Shown here: positions 16,501-24,392 of the stretch, piece after piece
Numbering within the stretch: the first letter of the stretch is position 1
Layout of the letters: each line of letters begins with the position of its first letter
NCBI GenBank assembly: GCA_900547275.1
Contig: URGA01000011.1
Location: 1-35,772, forward strand
Direction of reading: 5' to 3'
Length of the DNA stretch: 35,772 bases
DNA from: an uncultured Oscillospiraceae bacterium
Lineage (GTDB): Bacteria; Bacillota; Clostridia; Oscillospirales; Acutalibacteraceae
Notes under the pieces: model-generated
The model's database searches: none
The model's input: only the letters and a program-made list of their open reading frames with translations
Told to the model about the DNA's origin: nothing
Made by a program: the position numbers and the translations under genes

Positions 16501-17346
16501 TTACAGATGGAAAATAAGTTTGTCGCTTGCTTTGTTGAAAATGAGAATTCCCACAAGCAGGGTAAAAACAGAAATAACCGTTGAATACAAAAGCAGTTTT
16601 CCGCTCATCATATAACCGTACAACACGCATTGGCGGAATAGCTCAATCATTGAATACAGCGGATTTATCTTAATTATAACTACAATCCAATCGCTGGTTA
16701 TTTTTTTCAGAGGATAAATAATAGGAACCATGTAGAAAAGCAAACGCGTTACAACGTCCCAGATATATTCAATATCTCTGAAATAAACGGAAAGCACTGA
16801 AAGAATAAGGCCGACGCCTGTGCTGAATACCAGCAAAATAATCATCGGTACGAAAAACAACAGCGCATACCATGTTAGATTTAATGCATGACCATTGCTG
16901 ATGCCGGTCAGCTTAAAGAATATCCAAACGAAGATAAGACAAAGCATCGTAATTGCGAATGTTACGAAGTTTGAAAAAATAGAAGAAAGCGGGTACATAT
17001 ATTTCGGCACATATACCTTTTTTATTATCGCCGAGTTTCTTCTGAAAGAGGTCATAGCCTGTTTTGTTGAACTTGTAAAGAAATCAAACAACAGACGGCC
17101 TGTAAAAAGAAACACAGGATAACAGATAACGTACTTATCGCTTCTGCCGAATATACCGCTGAATACAACTGAAAGAACAGCCATATTAAGAAGCGGCTGG
17201 AGGAAACTCCAAAAAATACCAAGCCAGGAATTACGGTATTTAAGCTTAACGTTTTTCCTGGTAAGCTCCAACAACAGATTTTTATATTTCTTGAACATAT
17301 GCATATCATAAGATATTTCGTTCTTACTTGCATTTTTAGTGCTCAT
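16501..17346 (-). CDS. ABC-2 type polysaccharide/teichoic-acid exporter permease (TagG/Wzm family)
   Basis: A 281-residue membrane protein with six hydrophobic segments. The stretch VKLKYRNSWLGIFWSFLQPL near residue 33 is the cytoplasmic motif typical of ABC-2 permeases for O-antigen, teichoic acid or capsule export; VYFRDIEYIWDVVTRLLFYMVPIIYP near 190-215 is another conserved block. Such permeases dimerise and pair with a TagH/Wzt ATPase to flip lipid-linked glycans. No ATPase gene is adjacent: a terminator follows directly and aroK lies upstream, so the partner must be elsewhere. Its promoter is at 17399-17427. Confidence 0.88.
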   Translation of the reverse strand: MSTKNASKNEISYDMHMFKKYKNLLLELTRKNVKLKYRNSWLGIFWSFLQPLLNMAVLSVVFSGIFGRSDKYVICYPVFLFTGRLLFDFFTSSTKQAMTSFRRNSAIIKKVYVPKYMYPLSSIFSNFVTFAITMLCLIFVWIFFKLTGISNGHALNLTWYALLFFVPMIILLVFSTGVGLILSVLSVYFRDIEYIWDVVTRLLFYMVPIIYPLKKITSDWIVVIIKINPLYSMIELFRQCVLYGYMMSGKLLLYSTVISVFTLLVGILIFNKASDKLIFHL

Positions 17347-17398
17347 TTACACACCTCGATTGAATTATATCCAATAATTGGGCTCGAACAACTTTTGC

Positions 17399-17427
17399 AT
17401 TATAGCACATCAATAAACATTTTTCAA
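17399..17427 (-). promoter_or_regulatory. Promoter of the ABC-2 permease gene
   Basis: On the minus strand TTGAAA, a 17-nt spacer and TATAAT, about 53 nt before the start codon. The rest of the 220-nt gap up to aroK is AT-rich with no other clear signal. Confidence 0.65.
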
Positions 17428-17566
17428 CTTTTGACGCGGAAAACAGAATAAATGCGCCCGATTTCTGTTCACCGAAACAAATTCTGTAACGGTAAAACGC
17501 ACTTTATTACAAGGAAAATTCAATGCTAAAGCTGATTTTTTGAAACTAAAAAAACAAATGTAAATT

Positions 17567-18055
17567 TTATTTGAACATCTGAGCAATTGTAAGAGCAGTC
17601 TTCCTCGCGGACATATTACCGTTTACAACATAATCCGCCGCATCAAGGTATTTCGCCTTTCGTTCATCGTAAAGTTTTCTCGCCTGCTCCCTGTCTTTAA
17701 ACAGCGGCCTGTTTGAATTGTTTCCGATGCGCTGACAGATAACGTCAAAGTCTGCGTCAAGAAGAACAATCTTTCCGTCCTTCCTTATAGCCTCAACGTT
17801 CTTCGGAAAAGTCATTGCTCCGCCTCCGGTGGAAATAACGCAGTTTTTCATCTCCCCTACTTTTCGGCAGGCTTCGCTTTCAATTTTCCTGAAATACTCC
17901 TCGCCGTGCACTTCAAAAATCGCCTTTATTGCAACTCCCTGCTGCTGTTCGATAAATTCGTCAGTATCTATAAAGCGGCGACCCATTATTTTTGCCAGTT
18001 CTTTTCCCACAACGGTTTTTCCGCTGCCCATAAAACCGCAGAGTATTATATTCAT
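17567..18055 (-). CDS. aroK: Shikimate kinase
   Basis: A 162-residue P-loop kinase that phosphorylates shikimate at O3, the fifth step of the chorismate pathway. MNIILCGFMGSGKTVVGKEL holds the Walker A loop; FIDTDEFIE carries the shikimate-binding Asp pair; VISTGGGAM is the conserved GGG loop, and RPLF in the lid region supplies an Arg. The start overlaps the aroE stop (ATGA), so they are coupled. Length is normal. Confidence 0.95.
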   Translation of the reverse strand: MNIILCGFMGSGKTVVGKELAKIMGRRFIDTDEFIEQQQGVAIKAIFEVHGEEYFRKIESEACRKVGEMKNCVISTGGGAMTFPKNVEAIRKDGKIVLLDADFDVICQRIGNNSNRPLFKDREQARKLYDERKAKYLDAADYVVNGNMSARKTALTIAQMFK

Positions 18056-18876
18056 AGTGTGCCCGACTTCCTTTCAGTAATCGCAATTACTTCATCTATC
18101 TGTTCACGGCTGAATGAAACACCGTTCCATATCTCCTGAGCCACCGCCGCCTGCCAGACAAGCATTGATAATCCGTTTAGCCCTTTAACGTTATTTTCAC
18201 TGGCACAGCGGAGAAAAACTGTTTCAGACGGATTATAAATCGCGTCAAACACCGCATCTGCGGAGGCAATAATGTCACAGGGTAAAACACATTCGTCAGT
18301 ATGGGGAAACATTCCCACTGGAGTTCCGTTTACAATAAGGTTCCAGCCTTTTTCCACATTTTCAAAATCTGTGATATTTATTTTAACGTTTAATTTTTTC
18401 AAAATATCGTCTGCAAGAAGTTTCGCTTTCTCGATATTACGGGCGGCAACCGTAACTTCAGCACCCGCTGCCGCCGCCTCGCAGGCAAACATACTTGAAA
18501 CGCCGCCGGCTCCGCAAATAAGCACTCTGCCGGAAAGGCTTATTTCCTCAGCTTCAAGGGCGCGCAAAAAGCCGAAGCAGTCCGTATTGCACCCCAGCGA
18601 CCCGCTCTCATCAAGTTTTACGGTATTCACAGCGCCGTAAAGGGCGGCTCTGTCGTTTAACTTGTCCAAAAAAGGAATAATGTGCATTTTATGGGGAATT
18701 GTGACATTGAAGCCGTCGAGTTTTTTCAGCTCGTCCATTTTATTTTCGAGATCTTCAGGCGAAATTTCTTTTAACTCATATGTGCCGTCAATTCCCGAAA
18801 GGCGCATCAATTCTCTGTGAATAAGGGGTGAAAGCGAATGTCCCAGCGGATATCCGATTAAAGCAAATTTTTTCAA
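18052..18876 (-). CDS. aroE: Shikimate dehydrogenase
   Basis: Reduces 3-dehydroshikimate to shikimate with NADPH. The start is placed at a TTG (M)KKFALIGYPLGHSLSP with AAAGGAAT about 7 nt upstream, giving 274 residues, normal for AroE; the open frame extends 29 codons further, but that would cross the likely promoter region of acpP. Motifs: GHSLSPLIH (shikimate pocket), NVTIPHK with the catalytic Lys, NTDCFG, and the GAGGVSS nucleotide turn. It is the first gene of an aroE-aroK pair; no other aromatic-pathway genes are in the window. Confidence 0.93.
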   Translation of the reverse strand: MKKFALIGYPLGHSLSPLIHRELMRLSGIDGTYELKEISPEDLENKMDELKKLDGFNVTIPHKMHIIPFLDKLNDRAALYGAVNTVKLDESGSLGCNTDCFGFLRALEAEEISLSGRVLICGAGGVSSMFACEAAAAGAEVTVAARNIEKAKLLADDILKKLNVKINITDFENVEKGWNLIVNGTPVGMFPHTDECVLPCDIIASADAVFDAIYNPSETVFLRCASENNVKGLNGLSMLVWQAAVAQEIWNGVSFSREQIDEVIAITERKSGTL

Positions 18877-18923
18877 TATGTATTCCTTTCTGTCAGGGGC
18901 TGCGAAAAATCTATGCAAAAGCA

Positions 18924-18952
18924 TTGACAATTTGAATTGAATTTTATAATAT
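18924..18952 (+). promoter_or_regulatory. Promoter of acpP
   Basis: TTGACA followed at 15 nt by TATAAT, or at 17 nt by the overlapping TAATAT. It lies within the 127-nt divergent gap between aroE and acpP. Confidence 0.6.
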
Positions 18953-19003
18953 GATAATAACATATAAGAAAAACATTAACAACTACTTTTTGGAGTGAAT
19001 AAA

Positions 19004-19231
19004 ATGGTATTCGATAAAGTAAAAGAAATTCTTGTTGAACAGCTTGACATCAACGGCGACGAAATTACAATGGACAGTCTCCTTGTTGACGACCTTGGCG
19101 CAGACAGCCTTGACGCTATTGATATTGTAATGAGCGTTGAGGACGAATTCAAAGTTGAGGTTCCAGACGAAATTATTGAGAAAATTGCCACCGTCGGCGA
19201 TATTGTCAATTTCATTGAGGAAAGAGCCTGA
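19004..19231 (+). CDS. acpP: Acyl carrier protein
   Basis: A 75-residue acidic helical protein starting MVFDKVKEILVEQLDI. The ATG at 19004 is preferred over an in-frame GTG at 18995, which lies inside the Shine-Dalgarno TTGGAGTG. DLGADSLDAIDIVM contains the Asp-Ser-Leu site where 4'-phosphopantetheine is attached to Ser. It carries growing chains in fatty acid synthesis. Unusually, no fab genes sit beside it; it stands alone between aroE (divergent) and glpK. Confidence 0.95.
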   Translation: MVFDKVKEILVEQLDINGDEITMDSLLVDDLGADSLDAIDIVMSVEDEFKVEVPDEIIEKIATVGDIVNFIEERA

Positions 19232-19314
19232 TTATCAACTTGACTGATTTGTCAATTATCGTCAAATAAAAGGGCCGCAAGCCGTGAATTTTTATCCATC
19301 TTGCTGTAACTTAA

Positions 19315-19343
19315 TTGACATTACATCATAATTAAAGTAAAAT
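19315..19343 (+). promoter_or_regulatory. Promoter of the glpK operon
   Basis: TTGACA, exactly 17 nt, then TAAAAT. Predicted transcription start is near 19350. Confidence 0.7.
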
Positions 19344-19347
19344 AAAG

Positions 19348-19385
19348 AGACAGATGATAATCGTCATCTGTCTTTCGTATTTTTA
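19348..19385 (+). terminator. Stem-loop with T-rich tail in the glpK 5' region
   Basis: AGACAGATGA (19348-19357) pairs with TCATCTGTCT (19364-19373), followed by TTCGTATTTTT. It could terminate acpP transcripts, act as a leader attenuator for glpK, or protect the mRNA 5' end, since it begins almost at the predicted start site. The sequence alone does not decide. Confidence 0.6.
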
Positions 19386-19409
19386 TAACAACGGAGAGGG
19401 GATTTATTC

Positions 19410-20912
19410 ATGGCAGACAAGTACATCATGGCGCTTGACCAGGGCACCACCAGCTCGAGAGCCATCATTTTCAATAAAAAAGGTGAAATTGTTGCAAAAG
19501 CGCAAAACGAATTCAATCAGTATTACCCGCAAAACGGCTGGGTTGAACATGACCCTATGGAGATATTATTCAGCCAGATAAGCGCTATTCTTACGGTTCT
19601 CAGAAAAGACGCTGTTGACCCGATAGACATTGCGGCAATAGGTATAACCAACCAGAGAGAGACAACCGTTGTCTGGGACAAAAAAACAGGCAAACCTATC
19701 TACAATGCCATTGTGTGGCAGTGCCGCCGCACCGCAGAAGTCTGCGAAGAACTTAAAGCAGAAGGCCTTTCCGATTATATTAAAAGCACAACAGGACTGC
19801 TTATTGATGCCTATTTCAGCGGAACAAAAATCAAGTGGATACTTGACCACGTTGACGGCGCAAGAGAGAAGGCGGAAAAAGGCGAACTGCTTTTTGGCAC
19901 AATAGACACTTGGCTAATTTGGAATTTAACAAACGGCGAAGTTCACGTTACTGATTACAGCAACGCCTGCCGCACTATGCTTTTTGATATTGACAAACTC
20001 TGCTGGGACCCGTATCTTTGCGAAAAACTCGGAATTCCCATGTCTATGCTTCCCGAAGTTAAACCTTCAAGCTATGTTTACGGCACCGTTGCAAAAATTA
20101 CGGGTATTGAGGGCATTGCAGGCGTTCCGATTGCAGGCGCAATCGGCGACCAGCCGGGCGCACTCTTCGGTCAGGGCTGTTTTGAGACAGGCCAGGCGAA
20201 AAACACATACGGCACCGGCTGTTTCCTTCTTATGAACACAGGCGAAAAGCGGGTTGATTCCCGTTCAAACCTGCTTTCAGGCATTGCCTGGGGTCTTGAC
20301 GGAAAGATAACTTACGCTCTTGAAGGCTCCGCTTTTAACGCAGGAAGCGTTATTAAATGGCTCAGAGACGAACTGGGTCTTATTGAAAGCGCTCCCCAGT
20401 GCGACAAATTTGCAGAACTCGTTCCGGACGCAGGCGGTCTTTACTTCGTTCCGGCATTTACGGGACTTGGCGCTCCTTACTGGGATATGTACGCAAGAGG
20501 CGTTATGATAGGCCTTACTAGAGGAATTAACAAATATCATATCTGCCGCGCTGTTCTTGAAAGTATTACATACCAGATGACCGACCTGCTTGAAGCAATG
20601 ATGAAGGATTCGGGAATTATTCTTAAAGACCTCCGTGTTGACGGCGGCGCTTCCGTTTCAGACATCATGATGCAGATACAGGCAGACATGACAGGCGTTA
20701 AAGTAAACAGACCCAAAAATGTTGAAACAACAGCACTGGGCGCCGCTTACTGCGCAGGACTTGCAACAGGCGTTTGGAAAGATACTGACGAGATCGAAAG
20801 CAACCGTGAAGTTGATAAGATCTTTGTTCCGTCAATGGAAGAAACAGTCAGAAACAAGAAGTACACCGACTGGAAACGTGCGGTTGAACGCTCGCGTAAC
20901 TGGGAAAGATAA
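19410..20912 (+). CDS. glpK: Glycerol kinase
   Basis: A 500-residue FGGY kinase that makes glycerol-3-phosphate. The start MADKYIMALDQGTTSSRAI holds the phosphate-1 loop; NQRETT, WQCRRT, TYGTGCF and ALEGSAF are glycerol kinase blocks; FTGLGAPYWD and DGGASVSD are the FGGY signatures. Low-GC Gram-positive GlpK often has a His in a loop before the VPIAG block that HPr phosphorylates; here that stretch reads SSYVYGTVAKITG with no His, so PTS activation at that site is unlikely. GAGAGGGGA precedes ATG. No glpF or glpD is in the window. Confidence 0.96.
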   Translation: MADKYIMALDQGTTSSRAIIFNKKGEIVAKAQNEFNQYYPQNGWVEHDPMEILFSQISAILTVLRKDAVDPIDIAAIGITNQRETTVVWDKKTGKPIYNAIVWQCRRTAEVCEELKAEGLSDYIKSTTGLLIDAYFSGTKIKWILDHVDGAREKAEKGELLFGTIDTWLIWNLTNGEVHVTDYSNACRTMLFDIDKLCWDPYLCEKLGIPMSMLPEVKPSSYVYGTVAKITGIEGIAGVPIAGAIGDQPGALFGQGCFETGQAKNTYGTGCFLLMNTGEKRVDSRSNLLSGIAWGLDGKITYALEGSAFNAGSVIKWLRDELGLIESAPQCDKFAELVPDAGGLYFVPAFTGLGAPYWDMYARGVMIGLTRGINKYHICRAVLESITYQMTDLLEAMMKDSGIILKDLRVDGGASVSDIMMQIQADMTGVKVNRPKNVETTALGAAYCAGLATGVWKDTDEIESNREVDKIFVPSMEETVRNKKYTDWKRAVERSRNWER

Positions 20913-20932
20913 TTAAAAAGGAAGTGAAATAC

Positions 20933-22042
20933 ATGTCAAAAGTTATCGTACCCTGGGATTTAATCACAAACTTTGTTACAGACGCATTCGTAGGTTACGG
21001 CGTTCCTGAGGAGGACGCAAAGATTTGCACCGACGTATTGCTTGAATCCGACAGAAGAGGCATTGAAAGCCACGGCTGCAACAGATTTAAGCCGATTTAT
21101 CTTGACCGTATCAAGGCGGGAATTCAGAAGCCCGTTACGGAATTTGAAATCGTAAGAGAAACTCCCACCACCGCGGTTATTGACGGCCACGACGGAATGG
21201 GCCAGGTTATAAGCTATAAATCAATGCAGATGGCAATTGACAAGGCTAAAAAATACGGCATGGGCATGGTTGCCGTTCGAAACAGCTGTCATTACGGCAT
21301 TGCAGGCTATTACGCTTCAATGGCGACAAAGGCGGGCTGTATCGGGATGACGGGAACAAACGCCCGACCGTCCATTGCTCCGACCTTCGGCGTTGAAAAT
21401 ATGCTTGGAACTAACCCGCTTACAGTGGGTATGCCCACTGATGAAGAATTTGACTTTATTCTCGACTGCGCCACCTCTATTACCCAGAGGGGCAAACTTG
21501 AATATTACAGCCGAATCGGCAAAAAGACGCCTGAAGGAATGGTTATCGGCAGAGACGGCAAGGCGCTGACCGACACTGACAAGATACTCGTTCAGCTTAA
21601 CACCCACGAAGCCGCGCTCGCTCCTCTCGGAGGAATCGGCGAAGAGCTTGCAGGCTACAAGGGTTACGGCTACGCAACTGTTGTTGAACTTCTTTCTGCC
21701 GCTCTTCAGCAGGGCAATTATCTTTCAATGCTCAGTGGTATCGGCGAAAACGGCGAAAAAGTACCCTACCACCTTGGTCACTGGTTTATCGCTATTGACA
21801 CCGAGGCTTTCTGCGGCCTGGAAGCGTTCAAAAAGACGGCGGGCGATATACTCAGAGAACTGCGCGCCTCCGAAAAGGCTCCCGGTGAAGAAAGGATTTA
21901 CACCGCAGGCGAAAAAGAATGGCTCGTTTGGGAGGAGCGAAAAGACAGCGGAGTGCCTATCAACGACGCTGTTCAAAAAGAGCTGTCAGAAGTTCGAGAC
22001 GAACTCGGACTTACAAAATACATCTTCCCATGGGAAGAATAA
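20933..22042 (+). CDS. Malate/L-lactate dehydrogenase family (Ldh/YlbC type) oxidoreductase
   Basis: A 369-residue NAD(P)-dependent 2-hydroxyacid dehydrogenase of the family unrelated to classic MDH/LDH. The ATG at 20933 is chosen because AAAGGAAGTG lies just upstream; an in-frame GTG three codons earlier overlaps that site. Conserved blocks are ESDRRGIESHGCNRF with the catalytic His, NSCHYGIAGYYA, GTNARPSIAP, and KGYGYATVVELLSAAL. It lies 20 nt after glpK and 18 nt before malic enzyme. Beside malic enzyme, malate is the most likely substrate, but the family also includes lactate, ureidoglycolate and sulfolactate enzymes. Confidence 0.88.
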   Translation: MSKVIVPWDLITNFVTDAFVGYGVPEEDAKICTDVLLESDRRGIESHGCNRFKPIYLDRIKAGIQKPVTEFEIVRETPTTAVIDGHDGMGQVISYKSMQMAIDKAKKYGMGMVAVRNSCHYGIAGYYASMATKAGCIGMTGTNARPSIAPTFGVENMLGTNPLTVGMPTDEEFDFILDCATSITQRGKLEYYSRIGKKTPEGMVIGRDGKALTDTDKILVQLNTHEAALAPLGGIGEELAGYKGYGYATVVELLSAALQQGNYLSMLSGIGENGEKVPYHLGHWFIAIDTEAFCGLEAFKKTAGDILRELRASEKAPGEERIYTAGEKEWLVWEERKDSGVPINDAVQKELSEVRDELGLTKYIFPWEE

Positions 22043-22060
22043 CTCAGAAAGGCAAATTAA

Positions 22061-23233
22061 ATGGACTACAGAAAAGAATCACTGAAACTACACGGCGAAT
22101 GGAAAGGGAAGGTTGAAGTTGTTGCCAGAGCAAAGGTTGACAACAAGGACGCACTGTCCCTGGCTTATACTCCGGGCGTTGCCGAGCCTTGCCTTGCTAT
22201 TCAGAAAGATTACAACAAGAGCTGGGAACTTACACGCAGATGGAACATGGTTGCCGTTATTACCGACGGCTCCGCTGTGCTCGGTCTGGGCGACATCGGT
22301 CCTGAAGCCGGTATGCCTGTTATGGAGGGCAAATGCGTTCTCTTTAAGGAATTCGGCGACGTTGACGCATTTCCGCTTTGCGTTCGCACAAAAGACGTTG
22401 ATGAATTTGTTCAGACAGTTTACAACATCAGCGGTTCATTCGGCGGAATAAACCTTGAGGACATTGCCGCTCCCCGATGCTTTGAAATTGAGAAAAAACT
22501 CAAGGAAATGTGCGACATTCCGATTTTCCACGACGACCAGCACGGAACAGCCGTAGTTGTTTCAGCGGCGCTTATCAACGCCACTAAGATTACTGGCAAA
22601 CCAATCAGCGAGTGCAAGGCCGTTATTAACGGCAGCGGCGCCGCTGGCATTGCCATTGCTAAACTGCTTATGACCCTGGGTCTTAAGGACGTTATCCTCT
22701 GTGACCGCTCAGGCGCGATTTACGAAGGACGCGAAAATCTTAACCAGAGCAAGGCGGAAATCGCCGCAATCACAAACCGCGGTATGGTAAAAGGCGATCT
22801 TGCGGAAGCTGTTAAGGGTACAGACGTATTTATCGGCGTTTCTGCACCGGGAGTTCTTACAAAAGAAATGATCGGAACAATGAACGCTGACCCCATCGTT
22901 CTTGCCATGGCTAACCCCACTCCGGAGATCATGCCTGACGAAGCGAAAGCGGCAGGAGCAAAAATTGTGGGAACAGGCCGTTCTGACTTCCCCAACCAGA
23001 TCAACAACGTTGTTGCTTTTCCGGGAATTTTCAGAGGCGCTCTTGACGTTCGTGCTAAGAGCATTACCGAAAACATGAAAATCGCCGCGGCTTACGCTAT
23101 TGCTTCACTGGTCAGCGACGATGAGCTTAACGAAGAATATATTCTTCCCCACGCATTTGACCCGCGCATTAAAGACGCTGTTGCAAAAAGTGTTGCTGAG
23201 GCGGCAGTCAAAGACGGAGTAGCAAGAGTATAA
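22061..23233 (+). CDS. NAD(P)-dependent malic enzyme
   Basis: A 390-residue short-type malic enzyme that decarboxylates malate to pyruvate. The malic domain has YTPGVAEPCLAI, VITDGSAVLGLGDIGP and MEGKCVLFKEF; DDQHGTAVVV leads into the NAD domain with INGSGAAGIAIAKLL. IFHDDQHGT supplies metal ligands and the catalytic Lys lies in MEGK. The CDRSG at the second strand would fit either cofactor. There is no C-terminal phosphotransacetylase domain. It is the last gene of the glpK unit and ends at a clear terminator. Confidence 0.94.
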   Translation: MDYRKESLKLHGEWKGKVEVVARAKVDNKDALSLAYTPGVAEPCLAIQKDYNKSWELTRRWNMVAVITDGSAVLGLGDIGPEAGMPVMEGKCVLFKEFGDVDAFPLCVRTKDVDEFVQTVYNISGSFGGINLEDIAAPRCFEIEKKLKEMCDIPIFHDDQHGTAVVVSAALINATKITGKPISECKAVINGSGAAGIAIAKLLMTLGLKDVILCDRSGAIYEGRENLNQSKAEIAAITNRGMVKGDLAEAVKGTDVFIGVSAPGVLTKEMIGTMNADPIVLAMANPTPEIMPDEAKAAGAKIVGTGRSDFPNQINNVVAFPGIFRGALDVRAKSITENMKIAAAYAIASLVSDDELNEEYILPHAFDPRIKDAVAKSVAEAAVKDGVARV

Positions 23234-23263
23234 TAATGTTATAAGTTATATATTATATATAAA

Positions 23264-23296
23264 GGCACTGCAAAAAATGCAGTGTCTTTTCTTTTT
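23264..23296 (+). terminator. Intrinsic terminator of the glpK unit
   Basis: A 9-bp stem (GGCACTGCA with TGCAGTGTC) and an A5 loop, followed by TTTTCTTTTTG. Confidence 0.85.
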
Positions 23297-23341
23297 GTCA
23301 CTTTTCAGCGAATAGTGACAACTTGCTTTTTACCAATATTT

Positions 23342-23361
23342 ACACAACTTGTGTCTATAAT
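23342..23361 (+). promoter_or_regulatory. Palindrome touching a TATAAT box upstream of the CHAP gene
   Basis: ACACAA-C-TTGTGT (23342-23354), a perfect inverted repeat, stands 1 nt before TATAAT (23356-23361). No good -35 is seen at the right distance, so the palindrome may bind an activator or repressor in the -35 position. It is not a match to a regulator site I know. Confidence 0.4.
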
Positions 23362-23432
23362 ACGGTTGAAGTTTGATAAGTGGTGACTTTTTGTCAATAG
23401 TAAATACTGAATTTTGTGTAATGTGCTTAATT

Positions 23433-23449
23433 ATTACAAAAGTGTTACA
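23433..23449 (-). promoter_or_regulatory. Putative WalR box 1
   Basis: Minus strand reads TGTAAC-ACTTT-TGTAAT, fitting the WalR (YycF) consensus TGTWAH-N5-TGTWAH at every position. It lies about 86 nt before the CHAP hydrolase start. Confidence 0.6.
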
Positions 23450-23482
23450 AATCACTTGTGAAAATTTACCATAGATTAAAAA

Positions 23483-23499
23483 GTTACAAATGTGTTACA
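23483..23499 (-). promoter_or_regulatory. Putative WalR box 2
   Basis: Minus strand reads TGTAAC-ACATT-TGTAAC, again a full match to TGTWAH-N5-TGTWAH, exactly 50 bp downstream of box 1 and 35 nt before the CHAP start. Between terminator and gene, 23287-23534 otherwise holds no gene. Confidence 0.6.
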
Positions 23500-23534
23500 A
23501 TTTTCCCCGACGTCACGTCAAGGAGGTAAAACCA

Positions 23535-24215
23535 ATGAAAAAGGCAATTCTCGTGCTGACTGCGCTTATGCTTTTTCTCATCGTATTCCCCACAACTATA
23601 TCAGCTTCGGCAGAAAATTCATCATCAACAGAGATTACGGAATTTGAGCCGCGCCTGAGCGCGCCCTCTCGTTCCAACGATTATTATAACAGCACACTCA
23701 ACCGTTATTCACAAACAGGATACGGAATGCCAAACTGCGTTGCATACGCTTACGGCCGTGTTTACGAAATGAACGGCGAAGCGCCGCTTATCACCCACGG
23801 CAATGCCGGCGACTGGTGGTTTATAAACAAGAACAACGATTATTACGACTACGGAAGCACTCCGAAACTGGGCGCCGTTGTTGTCTGGAGCAACCACGTT
23901 GCGGTTGTTGAAGAGATCAACGACGACGGAAGCATTACAATTTCCGAATCCCACTACGGCGGCGGATATTTTGATACAAAGGTAGTCTACGATTACACTT
24001 ACCATTACGGACAAACTTTCTACGGTTTTATTTATACCTACAATGAGCCCGAAAAGGAAGAAGAGGAAAAGCCGAAAAGCGCAACAGCTGAAAAGGCGCC
24101 CAACATTCCGGAAAGCAAACACGTTTTTGATATAATCAATCTTGAAAGCGGAAATGACGACGGCACAATCGTACACAACGACAAAATGCTTATTCTTGCC
24201 GCTTCAAATAAATAA
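23535..24215 (+). CDS. Secreted CHAP-domain peptidoglycan hydrolase
   Basis: A 226-residue exported protein. ATG follows AGGAGG at 8 nt; an upstream in-frame ATG overlaps a WalR box and is rejected. A signal peptide (about 1-26, TISASA) precedes a CHAP domain (about 50-170): the catalytic Cys68 is in MPNCVAYAYGR, the His121 in WSNHVAVVEE, and Glu138 in ISESHY likely completes the triad. CHAP enzymes cut amide or peptide bonds in peptidoglycan. A charged linker EPEKEEEEKPK and an acidic tail follow; there is no wall-binding repeat. The two WalR-like boxes upstream fit a wall-hydrolase role. Confidence 0.87.
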   Translation: MKKAILVLTALMLFLIVFPTTISASAENSSSTEITEFEPRLSAPSRSNDYYNSTLNRYSQTGYGMPNCVAYAYGRVYEMNGEAPLITHGNAGDWWFINKNNDYYDYGSTPKLGAVVVWSNHVAVVEEINDDGSITISESHYGGGYFDTKVVYDYTYHYGQTFYGFIYTYNEPEKEEEEKPKSATAEKAPNIPESKHVFDIINLESGNDDGTIVHNDKMLILAASNK

Positions 24216-24226
24216 AACAGCAAATC

Positions 24227-24270
24227 AAACGAACGGAAAGTTTTAACTTCCGTTCGTTTTTTTATTTTTT
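24227..24270 (+). terminator. Intrinsic terminator after the CHAP gene
   Basis: AAACGAACGGAA (24227-24238) pairs with TTCCGTTCGTTT (24248-24259), followed by TTTTATTTTTT. Confidence 0.88.
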
Positions 24271-24303
24271 TCAGCTGTTAAAAGATTTTTTACAAAAAAA
24301 GTG

Positions 24304-24330
24304 TTGACAAACGAGGGGTTTGGATATAAT
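24304..24330 (+). promoter_or_regulatory. Promoter of the hrcA-grpE-dnaK-dnaJ operon
   Basis: TTGACA followed at 15 nt by TATAAT (or TAATAT at 17 nt), immediately upstream of the CIRCE element, as expected for HrcA repression. Confidence 0.7.
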
Positions 24331-24341
24331 ATAAAGGTAAG

Positions 24342-24368
24342 TTAGCACTCAGGAGTTAAGAGTGCTAA
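24342..24368 (+). promoter_or_regulatory. CIRCE operator (HrcA binding site)
   Basis: TTAGCACTC, a 9-nt spacer, GAGTGCTAA: an exact match to the CIRCE consensus. It overlaps the start of transcription, where HrcA with GroE help represses the operon at normal temperature. Confidence 0.97.
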
Positions 24369-24392
24369 CGCATAACAAAGGTGGTGTGACAA

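Noticed and set aside
18877..18963. Upstream extension of AroE
   Set aside because: It covers the divergent acpP promoter region and lacks AroE similarity; the TTG at 18876 gives normal length with a Shine-Dalgarno.
23455..23475. TTGTGAAAATTTACCA as a Rex operator
   Set aside because: Only the left half fits TTGTGAA; the right half does not give TTCACAA.
23490..23534. N-terminal extension of the CHAP protein
   Set aside because: It overlaps the second WalR-like box and its sequence is not signal-peptide-like; AGGAGG serves the ATG at 23535.
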